Below are positions 21,418-32,255 of a DNA stretch of 64,000 bases, piece by piece. The position numbers and the translations under genes were made by a program. The DNA is taken from NCBI GenBank assembly GCA_020881915.1, contig JAJFPB010000004.1, forward strand, positions 2,294,001 to 2,358,000, written 5' to 3'. Below the pieces are notes generated by a model. That model saw nothing but the letters and a program-made list of their open reading frames with translations, was not told the DNA's origin and searched no databases. The DNA comes from Paramyrothecium sp. XJ0827 (taxonomy: Eukaryota; Ascomycota; Sordariomycetes; Hypocreales; Stachybotryaceae). The first letter of the stretch is position 1; the number at the start of each line of letters is the position of its first letter.

Positions 21418-22484
21418 TCAGAGCTCCGTCTTCCCCTCCGACGCGGGCGCCTCCAGCGCAAACAGCTGCTTCGGCTTGCCCTGGGCGTCGCAGCTCGCGA
21501 ACCTCCACCAGCCGCCGTACCACGAGCCGGCGACGTTGGTCAGCCCCCACCTGACGGGCGCGGGCATGGGCGGCCAGCTGGCCCAGGCGCCCTCCTCGAA
21601 GGTGGCGTCGAGGTTGAGCAGGAAGAAGGGCACCACGTCGAGCGTGCCGGCCTTGCTGACCGTCTTCTTGCCCCAGGCCTTGAAGGTGGCCGACGCGGCG
21701 GCGGCCTCGGGCGTGCCCTCGCGCGGCGCCTTGGGGTGGTCGGCCAGCGCGGCGATGATGGAGATCTCGTGGTGGAAGTGGCTCTCGAACGACTCGCGGA
21801 ACGAGTCCATGATGCGGAGCAGCTCCCCGGACGTCAGGTTGGCCGGGGACGCCAGCCCGGAGAGATAATCGTGGAACTCGGTCAGTCCGGGGATGAATGC
21901 CTCTGTACGAACATGGTCAACGATTGGTCTCACGAAACACACAAACATTCAGAATGGGTTCGCACCATGCTCCTCATGCGTCTCGTCCCAGATGGTCTTG
22001 TCGTCCAGGAGCTCCTCAATCTTGGTGAACAGGTTGGCCTCCTCGTCATCATGGTGAGACTTGACGAAGCGGTACCAGGTCAGCGAGTAGCCAACGAAGT
22101 CGCGCTTGTGGTTAGGCTGGACGTGCGGCGCCTGGAGGTAGATGGAGTTGAAGCCACGCAGGATCGCGTTGTGGAGCAGCGCCATGTGCGTCGCTCCGGT
22201 CGTGAAGAGGTCCGTCTAAGTGATGGGTCAGAACAACATGTCCTCCAACTTCAACGGCCGATGTTTCTTTTTCGCGAGCCGCTTGGGAAGGAGACTAGAC
22301 GTCACCAAACTAAACTCACCTTCTTTGTCTCATACTGCGGCGTGTGAATCAACCGCATGGGCTGATCAGCCCACGCCTTGGTCGGCGGTTCGGAAGCCAT
22401 CAAGATTGGGGACCGGCTGACGAAGGATCCTAGGAAGAGCGCCTGCAGGCCCAAAAAGACGAAGATGGTTTGGTAGTCCCACAT
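21418..22484 (-). CDS. Hemerythrin-like (HHE) domain protein with N-terminal hydrophobic segment
   Basis: Exons 22484-22320, 22215-21966 and 21902-21418; introns 104 and 63 bases; 299 residues. The start gives MWDYQTIFVFLGLQALFLGS, a hydrophobic segment that could be a signal anchor. A hemerythrin-type four-helix region follows at about residues 60-190 with candidate metal ligands THMALLHNAI, KSHHDDEEANLF, THEEHEAF and ESHFHHEISI, matching the H-HxxxE pattern. The C-terminal 80 residues, including SWYGGWWRF, are not part of the core. Family members bind di-iron or other cations; in fungi the role is largely unknown. The second and third exons meet inside the HEEHE motif, which supports the splice. 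Confidence 0.87.
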
Positions 22485-23534
22485 TGGGAATGACGGTTCC
22501 GGGACGGAACACGGGAAGACAGGAGCAGGGCAACAGCTACTATATAGCACAAGCTGCACGACAATGGCGTGAGCGGCAGAGGCGGGAGGGTGGGTGGGGG
22601 GTCAGCTGTCTGGCGATACCTCACCGCAGAGACAAGGAGCGCGCCGCAGAGCTCGAGGGCAGGTAATGGATCTCGGCGAATAGGCGGATAGTGTCAGAGC
22701 TACGGGCGGGAAGAGACGACGTTCTGGCTTGCAGTGGTTCGATGTGACGTTGGCGAGCAGGAAAACCCGACCCTCGCCGGCTCGCCCTTCGCCTCCATCA
22801 AGTTTAGCTCATCCTTCCAGGAACAGCTCCTCTCCCACCCACCCCTGGCCCTGGAAGCTTGAGCGGCTCAGCCTAGACTCTAGAGGGACCAGCACCCTGT
22901 CCGGCTTACAATAGGGGGCAATCTGATTGGGTTCTGACGAAGGGGACCCCCAATTGGGACGCACCCCGGGGAGTTGGCACTGGTGGGACCCACGTTTCCC
23001 GCCCCGGAAGCGTCCGGCTGTTCGGCCGATTGTTCTCTGTCGACGGCTCCCTCCCCCCCTCCCAAGGTCTGGATCAATGCCGGGGAGTAGACTCACGAAC
23101 GTTGGAGGCGCGTCGGGAGATGGTGGTGGTGGGGGGGTCTAAATAGAATATTGTCCTATATTGAGTTATTCCTCATCAATTGGCAAGCACATATAGAATT
23201 GAGTGATCATTGGAACACCTGATCAACGAGCAAGGTCCAGGACATGGCCCTCATCATGCCCTGCCACTCACCCATCTCCTGTGCGAGAGGCCAACGATGA
23301 ATAGAACCAATACGTGCTCGGCAAGAACGAATCTATTACTGGCCGTCAATCTCAAGAGAAAAGAAAAAGAAAAATCTATCGCGTCCTTGTTTGGCCCTGA
23401 CCGTGCCTTTTACTACCTGATGTGACAAATTCCCTAGCCCTCCGCCAAACGCCGTCCATGATGGTTTCTTACTAGAATCACACAAGACACACGCCCGCCA
23501 CGCCCTTCACATCTTACACGCGCATCCTTCTTGC
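22485..23534. other. Intergenic, upstream of hemerythrin-like gene and 3' of ZIP gene
   Basis: 1.05 kb. A short G-rich run (ggtggtggtgggggggtc) lies at about 23121-23138. No open frame with coding character. Confidence 0.5.
22541..22546 (-). promoter_or_regulatory. TATA-like box of the hemerythrin-like gene
   Basis: TATATA, palindromic, about 57 bases upstream of the start codon at 22484. Assigned by position only. Confidence 0.4.
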
Positions 23535-25082
23535 TCACGCGAAAGCCCCCACAATCGCCATCAGCGTCGCGCCGCCCACCACGGCCATGAACGCGCGGAA
23601 CCGCTTCGTCCCCTTGAGTACGCGGTAGCTCTTCTCCGTCAGGAAGTCCTCGGCCAGCATCTGCACCAGGCCGGCGTAGAGGAGCAGCCCCGACGAGATG
23701 GCGTTCATGAAGCCGACGACCAGCAGGCCGCCCATGCTCTGCGGGTCGTACATGCCGTGCACGATCAGCCCGATGGCCTGCCCGATGGGCGTCGTCATGC
23801 CGTACGCCAGCACCATCAGCCACGGCCGGAGCGAGCCCTTGGGGAACTGGATCGCCGCGATGCGGCTGCCCAGCGCCAGGCCCTCGAACGTCTGGTGGAA
23901 GCTGATGGCGACCAGGAAGACGAGGAAGGCCGGCCCCGTGGCGACGGAGATGGCCATGCCGATGAAGACGCTGTGGAACAGGATCCCGGCCTCCAGCAAC
24001 AGGCACTGCAGCATCCGGCGCTGCTGCTCCTCGGGGGTCTGCGGCAGCGGCGTTGTGGGCTCGGAGGTCCGGCCGCTCGGCTTAATGGACACATAGCGGC
24101 CGTTCTGGAGACCGCGGGCGGGCGCAGGATCAAGCTCCTCCATATCCAAGTCGAGGTCTGAGTCGCCGTCGTCAAAGTCGTGGTCGCGCGCCTTTCCGTT
24201 CTGCTGGTGCCTCCTCGGCGGCGACGATCCGGGCAGGGGGGAGACGCCGGACACCAGGCCCGCCGACTCGCTGTCGTCCAAGGCGAGGCTCGCCGGCCGG
24301 TGGCTGCCGGTGCGCCTCTCTGATAGCCCGCCCACCTCCTCCAGGCGCATGTCGGACCCGGCATGGTCGTGGCCGTGGTCGTGTCCGTCTCCGTCCTCGT
24401 CCTCCCAGAGCTCGTGCATGTGCGAGTGGGAGTGGCCGGCACCCCGAGCTGTGAGGTAGGACTCGACGGCGACCACGATGATGGCTGAGACCATGGCCAC
24501 CAGGCCAGGCAGCGGCGTGTAGCCCTGGCTGAAGAAGAAGGGAAGACAGGGGTCGGTCAACGACTGGAAGGCTGTCGGTAGGAGGTGTACAAAGGCCGTG
24601 GCGAGCAGCACGCCGGTGCCCGCATGTTGGCAGTAGAATAGAATCGATTTTTGTCTGGAGCCGGTGCTCGTCCGCCGCGACAGGAGCGGGAATCCGCAAG
24701 CTGTTGGGAGCAGAGAAGACTCTGTATTAGCCAAGACCGAGGGGAGAGGGGGGGGGGGCGCGCGGCGCAACCGGAAGGGGTGGAAAACGTACCCAACGTG
24801 CTGAGCGTGAGGATCAAGAAGAGCGCAAAGACGTGCGCTACCGTATCGTACCAGCCTCGCTGTTTCGTGCCGCACTCAGGCCTCTCGCCCTCGTCCTGTC
24901 GTCGCCTCAGCTCGGCCAGGAGCAGGTTCGTCGGGAGGGTCGACCACGAAGCGTCTAAAGTAGAGCGGAGCGTCAGTCACCGAAACACGACAGCAAAGGA
25001 GACGATTCAAACGCGATGGCCCGAAGAGGAGGAAGAAGGATGAGTCAATCGTACCTCTCGACACTTCCGTTAAGCTGCTCAT
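23535..25082 (-). CDS. ZIP-family zinc/iron transporter
   Basis: Imports zinc or iron into the cytosol, from outside or from an organelle. Exons 25082-25055 (28 bases), 24954-24793 and 24700-23535; introns 100 and 92 bases; 451 residues. The N-terminus holds ECGTKQRGWYDTVAHVFALFLILTLSTL (helix 1). Conserved HAGTGVLLATAFVHLLPTAF forms helices 2-3, and HSVFIGMAISV and SFHQTFEGLALG are the metal-path helices 4-5. Between helices 3 and 4 is a cytosolic loop of about 160 residues with a His-rich metal sensor (GHSHSHMHELW; GHDHGHDHAG) and an acidic stretch (DDGDSDLDLDMEELD). Intron 2 contains a poly-G run (about 24748-24758). The exact ion is not deducible. Confidence 0.93.
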
Positions 25083-25555
25083 CCTGCCCGTGTTGAAAAA
25101 TTGCATCGACCACGACAACGTGGCATTGCAAGACAAAAGGGTGCACACGGATTATACCTGGATTGCCAGGGCCGCTTTCTCGAATTAGCACCTGTACTAA
25201 GCGCAAGCCTGCATGGGCCGTCGTCATCTGAAATCCGACAAATCCCCCCCTATGCCCCGCCTAAACTTCGGTCCAGTGCCCATCAAGGTTCGCGACACTG
25301 CCGTTTACCTGCGCTATCTTGCTCAACAGGGGTTGGATTGACAGACCCGATGCAGCAACGGTGCCTAATAATAGCACCACTTACTCAGTGTACCGACCAA
25401 CACACGTATTGTACGGTAAGACTGTAGTACTGTAGAAACAATTGGTGGGAATGGCTTTCGTAGTCTCGTTAATCAAACTAGGTAAGGTATGTATAACGCC
25501 GGAGCATTTATCTGTACAAAATCCCGAGTCCAAACTCTGTCCCGCAAACACCTTT
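25083..25555. other. Intergenic, upstream of ZIP gene and 3' of STI1
   Basis: 473 bp. I saw no perfect zinc-responsive element (ACCTTNAAGGT) by eye. Nothing else is supported. Confidence 0.5.
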
Positions 25556-27499
25556 TTACCTTCCAACACGGATGACACCGGCAGCCATCAGCTTCTGAAT
25601 CTTGGATCGCACACCAGGGTTCTGCATGTGCTCCTGCAGGGCCTTGGGGTCGGACTGGGCCTGCTGGAGGATGGACTGCATGACGGGGTCTTGCATAATG
25701 CTCATGATCTGCGACACTCATGTTAGCCATCGTCCACGATGCAGCCGGAAGCTCGAGAAATACTCACATCAGGGTCGTTCATCAACCTCTCGCGGGTCTG
25801 CTCCTCGGTCTCGTTGTCCCGGGCGGAGTACATGGCCGAGAAGGCCTTCTGCTGCTGCTGCTCGATCTCGCGGGCGTTGGCGCCCTTGTGGTGCTGCAGG
25901 TCAACCTCCTGTGCCTCGGCGCACGCATCCACGCACTCGGAGTACTTCCTCATGCCAAAGTAGGCCTGGGCCTTGCGGATGTAGGCACGGATGAACGTGG
26001 GGTCCTTCTTGATGGCCAGGTTGCAGTCGTCAAGCGCGCTGGGGAACTCGAAGAGCTTGATGAAGGCGGCGGCTCGGTTGCTGTAGCCTCGAGGGTCTTG
26101 GGGCGCGCGCTTGATCATTTCCGAGTACGCAGCAACGGCGCCAGGGAAGTCGTTCTCCTTGAATTTCTTGTTGCCGTCCTCGCGGGCCTCCTCGGCCTTG
26201 GCGGGGTCGATGTAGGCCGCCTTGGCAGCCTCCGTCTTGGCACGTTCGGCGGCGCGCAGCTTGTTCAGGACCTCGGGGGTTCGGTGCTCGGTGAGAGAGC
26301 TGTTGAAGTTCTGGACGGCCAGGGCATAATCGCCCTTCTTCTCGTACGCAGAACCGATGCGAGCGTAGCTCTTGGCAATGAGCTTGAAGTCGGCGTAGAT
26401 GACTCGGCCCTCCTCAATGGCCTGGGTGCAGACCTCGATACACTTGTCGTAGTCGCCCTTCTCGTAGTATGCGGCGCCCAGGTTGTTCAGGTAGGTGATG
26501 TCCTTGTAGAGCTCCCAGGCCTTGCTGTAGTGGGCAATGGCCTCGTCAAAGTTGCGCTTCTTGTAGTTCTCGGTGCCCAGCGCCTTCTCCTTGTCGGCCT
26601 CTTCCTTGGCCTTCTTCTTTTCCAAGGCCTCCTCGTCGACCTCCTCAGGTTCGGGCTCGGGCTCGCGCTTGGGCTCAGGCGCCTTCTTGGCCGGTTCGGG
26701 CTGTGCGGGTGGCGCATCGGTCATGGTGGCATCCTCGCCACGAGGATCGGAGTCGCGCATCTCCATATCCACGCCCATCAGGACACCGAGAACCTGGATC
26801 ATTCGTGGGTCGCTGAAGAGGTCGGTGGTCATCTGGGGGTTCTGCTTCATTTGCTGAAGCTTGGCCATGAATGAAGGATCGGCAAGGAAGGCGCTCGTCT
26901 TGGGGTTGCTGGCGAGCTTCTGAATCAGGTTGGGGTCGTTGAACATCTGCCCAATGCCGCCAGTGGGATCAGCGCCGAATCCACCTGAGTTGGAGCGTGT
27001 CAGTCAGAAAGTTCCTTGCAATGATCTGGCAATCTATGGAGACATACCAGGACCGGCCTCTTGCTGCATGGCCTTGGAAACGGAAGCCAAGCCACTCTTC
27101 AACTGAGCATTGTTGGCATCGTGCTTCAGACCCTCCTCGTAGGCGTCGTTGGCGCCGAGCAGGTCACCCTTTCCGTGGAGAGCGGCGCCCTTGCGACCCC
27201 AGCCCTTGGCCCAGTCGGGCTTGAGCTCGGTCGTCTTCTCAGCATCCTGGAGGGCGTTGTCCCACTCCTTTTTCGAGGCATAGGCGGCGGAGCGGTTGCT
27301 GTAGAGGATGTGGTTGTCGGGTTGAATGGCAATGGCCTGGGTGAACTTGTCGCTGGGAAAGGAATGTCAGCAGGTGGTTGGGGAGAGATGGAAATAGCGG
27401 CAGCAGTAGGCATCGCGACTTGACTTACATGGCGTCGTCAAAGTTCTTCTCGGCAATGGCCTTGTTGCCTAGAGCCTTGAGCTCATCTGCGGAAGCCAT
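25556..27499 (-). CDS. STI1: Hsp70/Hsp90 organising co-chaperone Sti1
   Basis: Cytosolic HOP/Sti1 adaptor that links Hsp70 and Hsp90 and passes clients between them. Exons 27499-27429, 27352-27048, 26984-25768 and 25708-25556; introns 59-76 bases; 581 residues, close to the yeast length. Order: TPR1 (ALGNKAIAEKNFDDAIDKF, about 5-110), DP1 (about 130-190, with DPSFMAKLQQMKQNPQM), a charged Pro/Glu linker, TPR2A (TENYKKRNFDEAIAHY), TPR2B (EDGNKKFKENDFPGAVAAY) and DP2 at the C-terminus (DPVMQSILQQAQSDP). A GAAGATTC pair at 27649-27656, 150 bases upstream, could be half of a heat-shock element; this is weak. Identification is near certain. Confidence 0.97.
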
Positions 27500-28373
27500 G
27501 GTGTAGAGGGGTTCTCGAGTTGCAATGAAATGGGGTATCGAAAAAGAATGAGAATGAGACAGAGACAAATGGTAAACTTGGCACAGCGGTGCTTGGAGGA
27601 GGAGAATCAGGAGGGAGAGTAAGAACTTTTGGGGAGGCGGAGTTAAGAGGAAGATTCCAGGGTTTGATTTGGATCTCGACGATTGATTGATAGACGGATG
27701 GTGGGGAGGACATGGAAAACAGAGCTACCTTCTAGCTCTTTCGATGGCCCAACCCCGCCCCTATTATCCCATTGGTCGGGCTGCAGCCGTACGTCCCTCG
27801 TGGCCCGTGGTGTGATGTGCCCTGTGCTCCGCCCTGTGCTCTGCCTCTGCCCTGTGCTCTTGGTGGGGGTCTGGGTTTCCGCTTTGCTCTGACGATCACT
27901 TGTCGAGCCGCTTCCCATTCGCAAATGCGCAACAGCGCCAACCGCCAATGAAGCTGTTGACAGATCCCTGCGTCTCCGTCAGAGCATTGGCATTCCGTCG
28001 TGATCGCGAACGTGAAAGACCGGCCTTTTTTGGTCTACAAATGATTACAGGCCGCTTGCCTCGCCTAGGCTCTTCAACTCCACGATTGCGTCTGTTGCTT
28101 CAACACATTGGTTACAGGCGCCTCTTCATAGTGCCCTAAAAGGTAACGCAACAGTAAGATTGAAGCTGCAGTAGCGACCGTCTAAGTACTATAAGAAGAA
28201 GCAAGGAAATCAAAAGAAGAGAGAGATACGAGTAGAGCAAAGAAAAGAAAAGGAAAAGAAAGATGGAAATAAAACGAGCGATGATCCGCACTGGCCTTCA
28301 TCGAAACCACATCCTTGAAAACATCCTTAATCCCATGTCCCTGCATACGCCTTGGCCAACCCTCAAACACAAA
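27500..28373. other. Intergenic, upstream of STI1 and 3' of the C2H2 gene
   Basis: 874 bp. It contains a possible heat-shock half-site pair (27649-27656) and an A-rich stretch near 28195-28265. No gene is supported. Confidence 0.5.
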
Positions 28374-29190
28374 CTACTTCTTTCGATCTCTTTTCCCCTT
28401 ATGCTCCTCCTCGGGATGCTTGCGTTTCATATGCTTCGCCAGGTAATCGTCGCGCTTGAGAGTTTCTCCGCAGTAGGGGCATTTGATCTTTGAGCTCGGA
28501 ATATCGTTCGCTGCGGCCCACTCTCGATGGTGTGTCCAGTAGTGACGATCCATATCCTTTGCCTGCGCAGTCTGATGATTGCACACTACGCAGGAGATGG
28601 GCTTCTCGTGCCTGCGTATGTGACGACTGTGACCGTTTGATTAGCAGGGTCCTTTACAAGCCGGGAATACCTCATCCATACTTGAGATCCCGTTGGCTCT
28701 CATAGTTGTTGGTGCATATGTGACAGGAATATTGAGCCCTAGATGAGGATCCTCCACCTGAATTCGTCAACGCTGGTGTCACTATGCAACCAACGAAGCT
28801 GTACTTGCCTGAATCCGCTTGGTGAGAAGAGCCGCCAGCTGGAGCATAGTATGACATATCAGTCGCCTGGCCCTCAGAAGAGTCCCCGGTATATTCATAA
28901 CTAGCCATAGTGTCGGTGTTGTAAGGAACTGTCCTGTAATGGTGTGAGCTCCCTTCGGCTTGGGGTGCGTAATCATCCCAGGAGCCGGGTGGATTGTCCG
29001 GTGCCTATTGACTCCCCGAACCCTCACCCGTCTGCGGGACTGTATCCCGCTCAGCTGTGTAATCGAAGTCTTCTTCTTGGTAATCTTCGTAATATTGAAG
29101 GAGTTGAGGATCTATATATTCGTCTGCTTGATCGTCTTGCGGATCGATGCGATCAGATCTGCGTGAGTGATGTCGTTGGCGTGATGGCAT
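28374..29190 (-). CDS. Three-finger C2H2 protein, frame interrupted by an in-frame TAG
   Basis: Exons 29190-28809, 28757-28682 and 28626-28374. Intron 1 (51 bases) is a GC-AG intron (CAG|GCAAGT); intron 2 is 55 bases. Splicing joins three C2H2 fingers: CHICTNNYESQRDLNRHIRRH, then CVVC...DRHYWTH, then CPYCGETLKRDDYLAKHMKRKH, and a basic tail (HKGKRDRKK) likely to bind DNA or act in nuclear import. The upstream part is acidic and Tyr-rich (QLLQYYEDYQEEDFDY). A TAG at 29005-29007 interrupts this exon after GEGSGSQ, yet the same frame continues (APDNPPGSWDDYAPQ) with similar composition. Either translation starts at the ATG at 28908 (142 residues), or the stop is read through or is a recent nonsense mutation. 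Confidence 0.72.
29005..29007 (-). other. In-frame TAG inside the C2H2 gene
   Basis: The only stop between ATG 29190 and the fingers. The context reads CAA TAG GCA. No GT-AG intron of usual length that removes it is visible. Confidence 0.8.
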
Positions 29191-30082
29191 GCTGAATTTT
29201 CTCAATAATGTAAGATTTTAACTCTACGCTGCGCATAAGTTTCAACTCATGGAGTACTGTCATAGTTTTTCAACCTATGGCTATCACACACCTGAGTGCA
29301 GTGTAAACAATTCTGGTCGGAGGATGTGCTAACTCGAAACCTCTTGACGAAAGCTCAGGGGAGCTGCTTCGGCATGAAACTAAAGTACCAGGAGGAGTTT
29401 GGTTCAAGTAAGCGAAAACAAAATCTTGTATAGTAATCTGGGGTAGCGCAATTGAATACTTGGTTCGGGTCTTCTGAGAAGCTTGCTGTGCCGTGTCCCA
29501 ATCATTCGAGATGAGTAGGGGACAACCCATCTTATGTACTTGAGTTTTCAACGATCCAAGAAATCGAGAATCTTCCTACAGATCAAGGAATCGTTCTTAT
29601 CTCATGCAGTTCGCTTCACTCTTGGGTTTCTTGGCATCTAGACCGCTGTGTCGCCCTTTGCATCCGGCCTCCGGATACCTCTTTCGATTGCCGACATTCA
29701 GCACGCGCATTTCGGTGACGCCGGACCCAATTGCAGGCGGAAAACTCGCAAGAGTCATACCTTTTGAGTGCCCTTCATGTTGGAGGCCTTTTACAAGGAT
29801 GATGTGGTGCCCTTGGATTCGTCTTTCTCGAAGATTGCCTTGCAGTGGCTTGGTAGGCCGACAAGAATGACCCGCAGGCTGGGGACCGCGCCTCCTCTCC
29901 GAGCTTACTCGAGGAGATTGAGCCCCAAAAGCGATTCATAAACCTTCCGAAGTCCTGAGGATTCGTTTGTGATTAAATCTAGTTATACTGCGAAGATCGC
30001 TGATTGATTGCTGTGAAGTCCTTGCTTGGAATCGTGGCTATCACACATCTTTTGTTCATCACCACTGTGCTTACTCAGAACC
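29191..30082. promoter_or_regulatory. Divergent intergenic region C2H2/deaminase
   Basis: 892 bp between the C2H2 and deaminase start codons. Short open frames (for example 29604-29870) lack coding character. Confidence 0.5.
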
Positions 30083-31743
30083 ATGAATCAAAGCAAGACG
30101 GGTAAGTCCCAGTAATCACTGAAAGTAACATTTGTCTTATCAATTTGTACTGATTCATGAAGGGTTGGTCGAGCTGCCTCCAAAAGTTGTTCGGCGGTTC
30201 TTGGAGCCCATCATGCTGTGCAAGGCGCTGGCGGATGTCTCTAGACATCACAACGGGGTCAAAAGCTCCAGAGGACATACTTTTGTTCCCCGAAATGAAG
30301 AAGAAAGACTTTACAGGTTCGTATACAAGCTGGCGATGGTGTGCGATCGATACAGAGGCGGAAGGACCGTCTGCTCGTTCGCCATCTTACATGACGGAGC
30401 CGTGCTCGAATATGTTTTTGGTATGAACGATGTCAAGACGAAGGAGCTGCATGACACGAGGTTTTTTGTTCAGGGCATTCTCCGCTTAGCACGCTGTCAC
30501 AATGCAGGCGCTGCTGGGCGTACTGTGCGCCTGGACCTGTTGACCAACATCGTGCGCTTCAATAAATCACGGATTCGACTGTACATACAAGGACTCAGAA
30601 GGAGTCTAACAAACTGCATGAGCGTCTGCAGTAGAAGATGGCACGAAGACGGTAAGCGACGATGATGCATATTATTCCTATGATACGCTGACAACGGTTT
30701 CAGACGAGGCAATACAGGAAGGCCTTCAACCGATCGACGAGGCTTGTGATCCAACGCCCTTCTCCGAGAGTAATACAGATGCGTGTAAGTCTACTTGGAA
30801 TCTGATTCAAAGCATTCAGCATACCGACTGATAACTCATAGGTGTTGATGCGTATCTGAGATATCTTCGACCTCTGAGGGCCTTTGTCTCTCCCATCTCG
30901 GGAGTGTACCACTTGGTCGACGGAAGGGTTGGAGAGACCAATGTCTCAGACGGGAAGAGCTCCGAGTGCTGGTCTGACCTGCAACATTACGTTAGTCGCC
31001 TAATGGCATATGACCAAGCCGCGCGAGTGTTCGTGGAGGCGCACAGCGAGTGGCCCGAGCTGTTCAACAATGTCGAGATCATTGGGATCCCATCGAGCCG
31101 CCACGTGGAGCAAAATCTGGGCAACAAGAGCCTGCAGGCATCTAACATCATCGGCCGTATGACTGCGGATGTTACGGACCAAACACTTTTTCGACGACTT
31201 ACAAGTCAGCTCCAGATGATGGAGCTAGACAACAGGCTGAAGGAGATCAGGGGCAAGGGACTCCAACCAATCGTGCATTCAGAAGTCCTTGTCTATGACT
31301 GGATCAGGCAGAGGTACGGCAACTCGGAACCCCGATACTTCAAAGATTGGCGGTACATCGGAGCCAGTAAGCCTACGTGCCGACTATGCCGATATTTCTT
31401 CGAGGCGCTGGCGAGACAATCGACGACCGGCGGTGCGAGGATCACTGTGCGGCCTCCGCATGACAATATATACGTCAACTGGCGTCTCCCAGACGTCCTC
31501 GAGAGCCAGGGGCCTGCAGCCGTGCAAAAGAGAATGCGCATCATCAGTCTGATGACGCAGGCCATCCGGCAGGACACTTTCAGCATCATCCTCGAGAAGA
31601 TGCCGATGGGGAAGAAGCACGATACCAACACGTACTCGGTATTTTCGGTACCCGGAGACGAGTCGGACACCGGAGCGGACGACGGTGACGGCACAGATGT
31701 TGAGGATCTCGAGCAGCTACTTAGTCGTAACTTGATGTTATAA
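30083..31743 (+). CDS. OTT_1508-family putative deaminase
   Basis: Exons 30083-30101 (19 bases), 30163-30651, 30704-30784 and 30842-31743; introns 52-61 bases; 496 residues. The C-terminal half carries a cytidine-deaminase-fold zinc signature: H342-S-E344 in IVHSEVLVYDWI and C376-x2-C379 in KPTCRLCRYFF, which matches the fungal OTT_1508_deam family. The N-terminal half (VRRFLEPIMLCKALADVSRHHN; TVRLDLLTNIVRFNKSRIRLYI) is the alpha-helical extension typical of these fungal proteins. The family has been proposed to modify nucleic acids, possibly in conflict with selfish elements, but no substrate is established. The tail is acidic (DDGDGTDVEDLEQL). The catalytic set looks complete. Confidence 0.83.
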
Positions 31744-32255
31744 GGCCCTTGTTCAAAGGCGAGGAGCCGACAGTGGCCCAGCGGATCGGAAATGGCGCCA
31801 AGGTGTGAGTTGGTATCATGTTTAATTATGACCTGTCATTCAGAATTTGGAGAAGGTGTTTCGTTGGTTGGTCGCTTCTTTTTTTTAATCTCTGTCATGT
31901 CATCTCAAGTGCCATGCCCTGTCCGGATGGTGTGATGCCAGCCATTGTCACCAACATAACTGCCATTGTCGCGTCAGTTTAGCCATTGTACGCTCACCAC
32001 CAGCCGTATGCGCATATGCAGTTGGTCAGACTACTAGACTGCGACCTGGACCAGCTCAACAGGTATAAAGCCGGCACTTCTTCCTGCTGCAATAGCCTGT
32101 CCTGCGAATGGGTGTAGTAGATGTCAATCCTTGTCGTCCTGCACCTGGTCTGAAAGCTTGATCTTGTGTTGCCTGGCCTTAAACTCCGCCCGAACCATAT
32201 CATACGTGCCTTGGCGACCTTGACTGTACCAACTTCTTGTCCTCACAGCCCCATC
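31744..32255. other. Intergenic, upstream of the flavin monooxygenase
   Basis: 512 bp with a poly-T run near 31879-31888. Nothing else is supported. Confidence 0.5.

Noticed and set aside
25720..26874. 384-codon plus-strand open frame
   Set aside because: It is antisense to STI1, whose product is fully conserved; the frame is a by-product of GC-rich codon use.
29604..29870. 88-codon plus-strand open frame in the divergent C2H2/deaminase space
   Set aside because: No domain and no splice link to the deaminase; likely chance.
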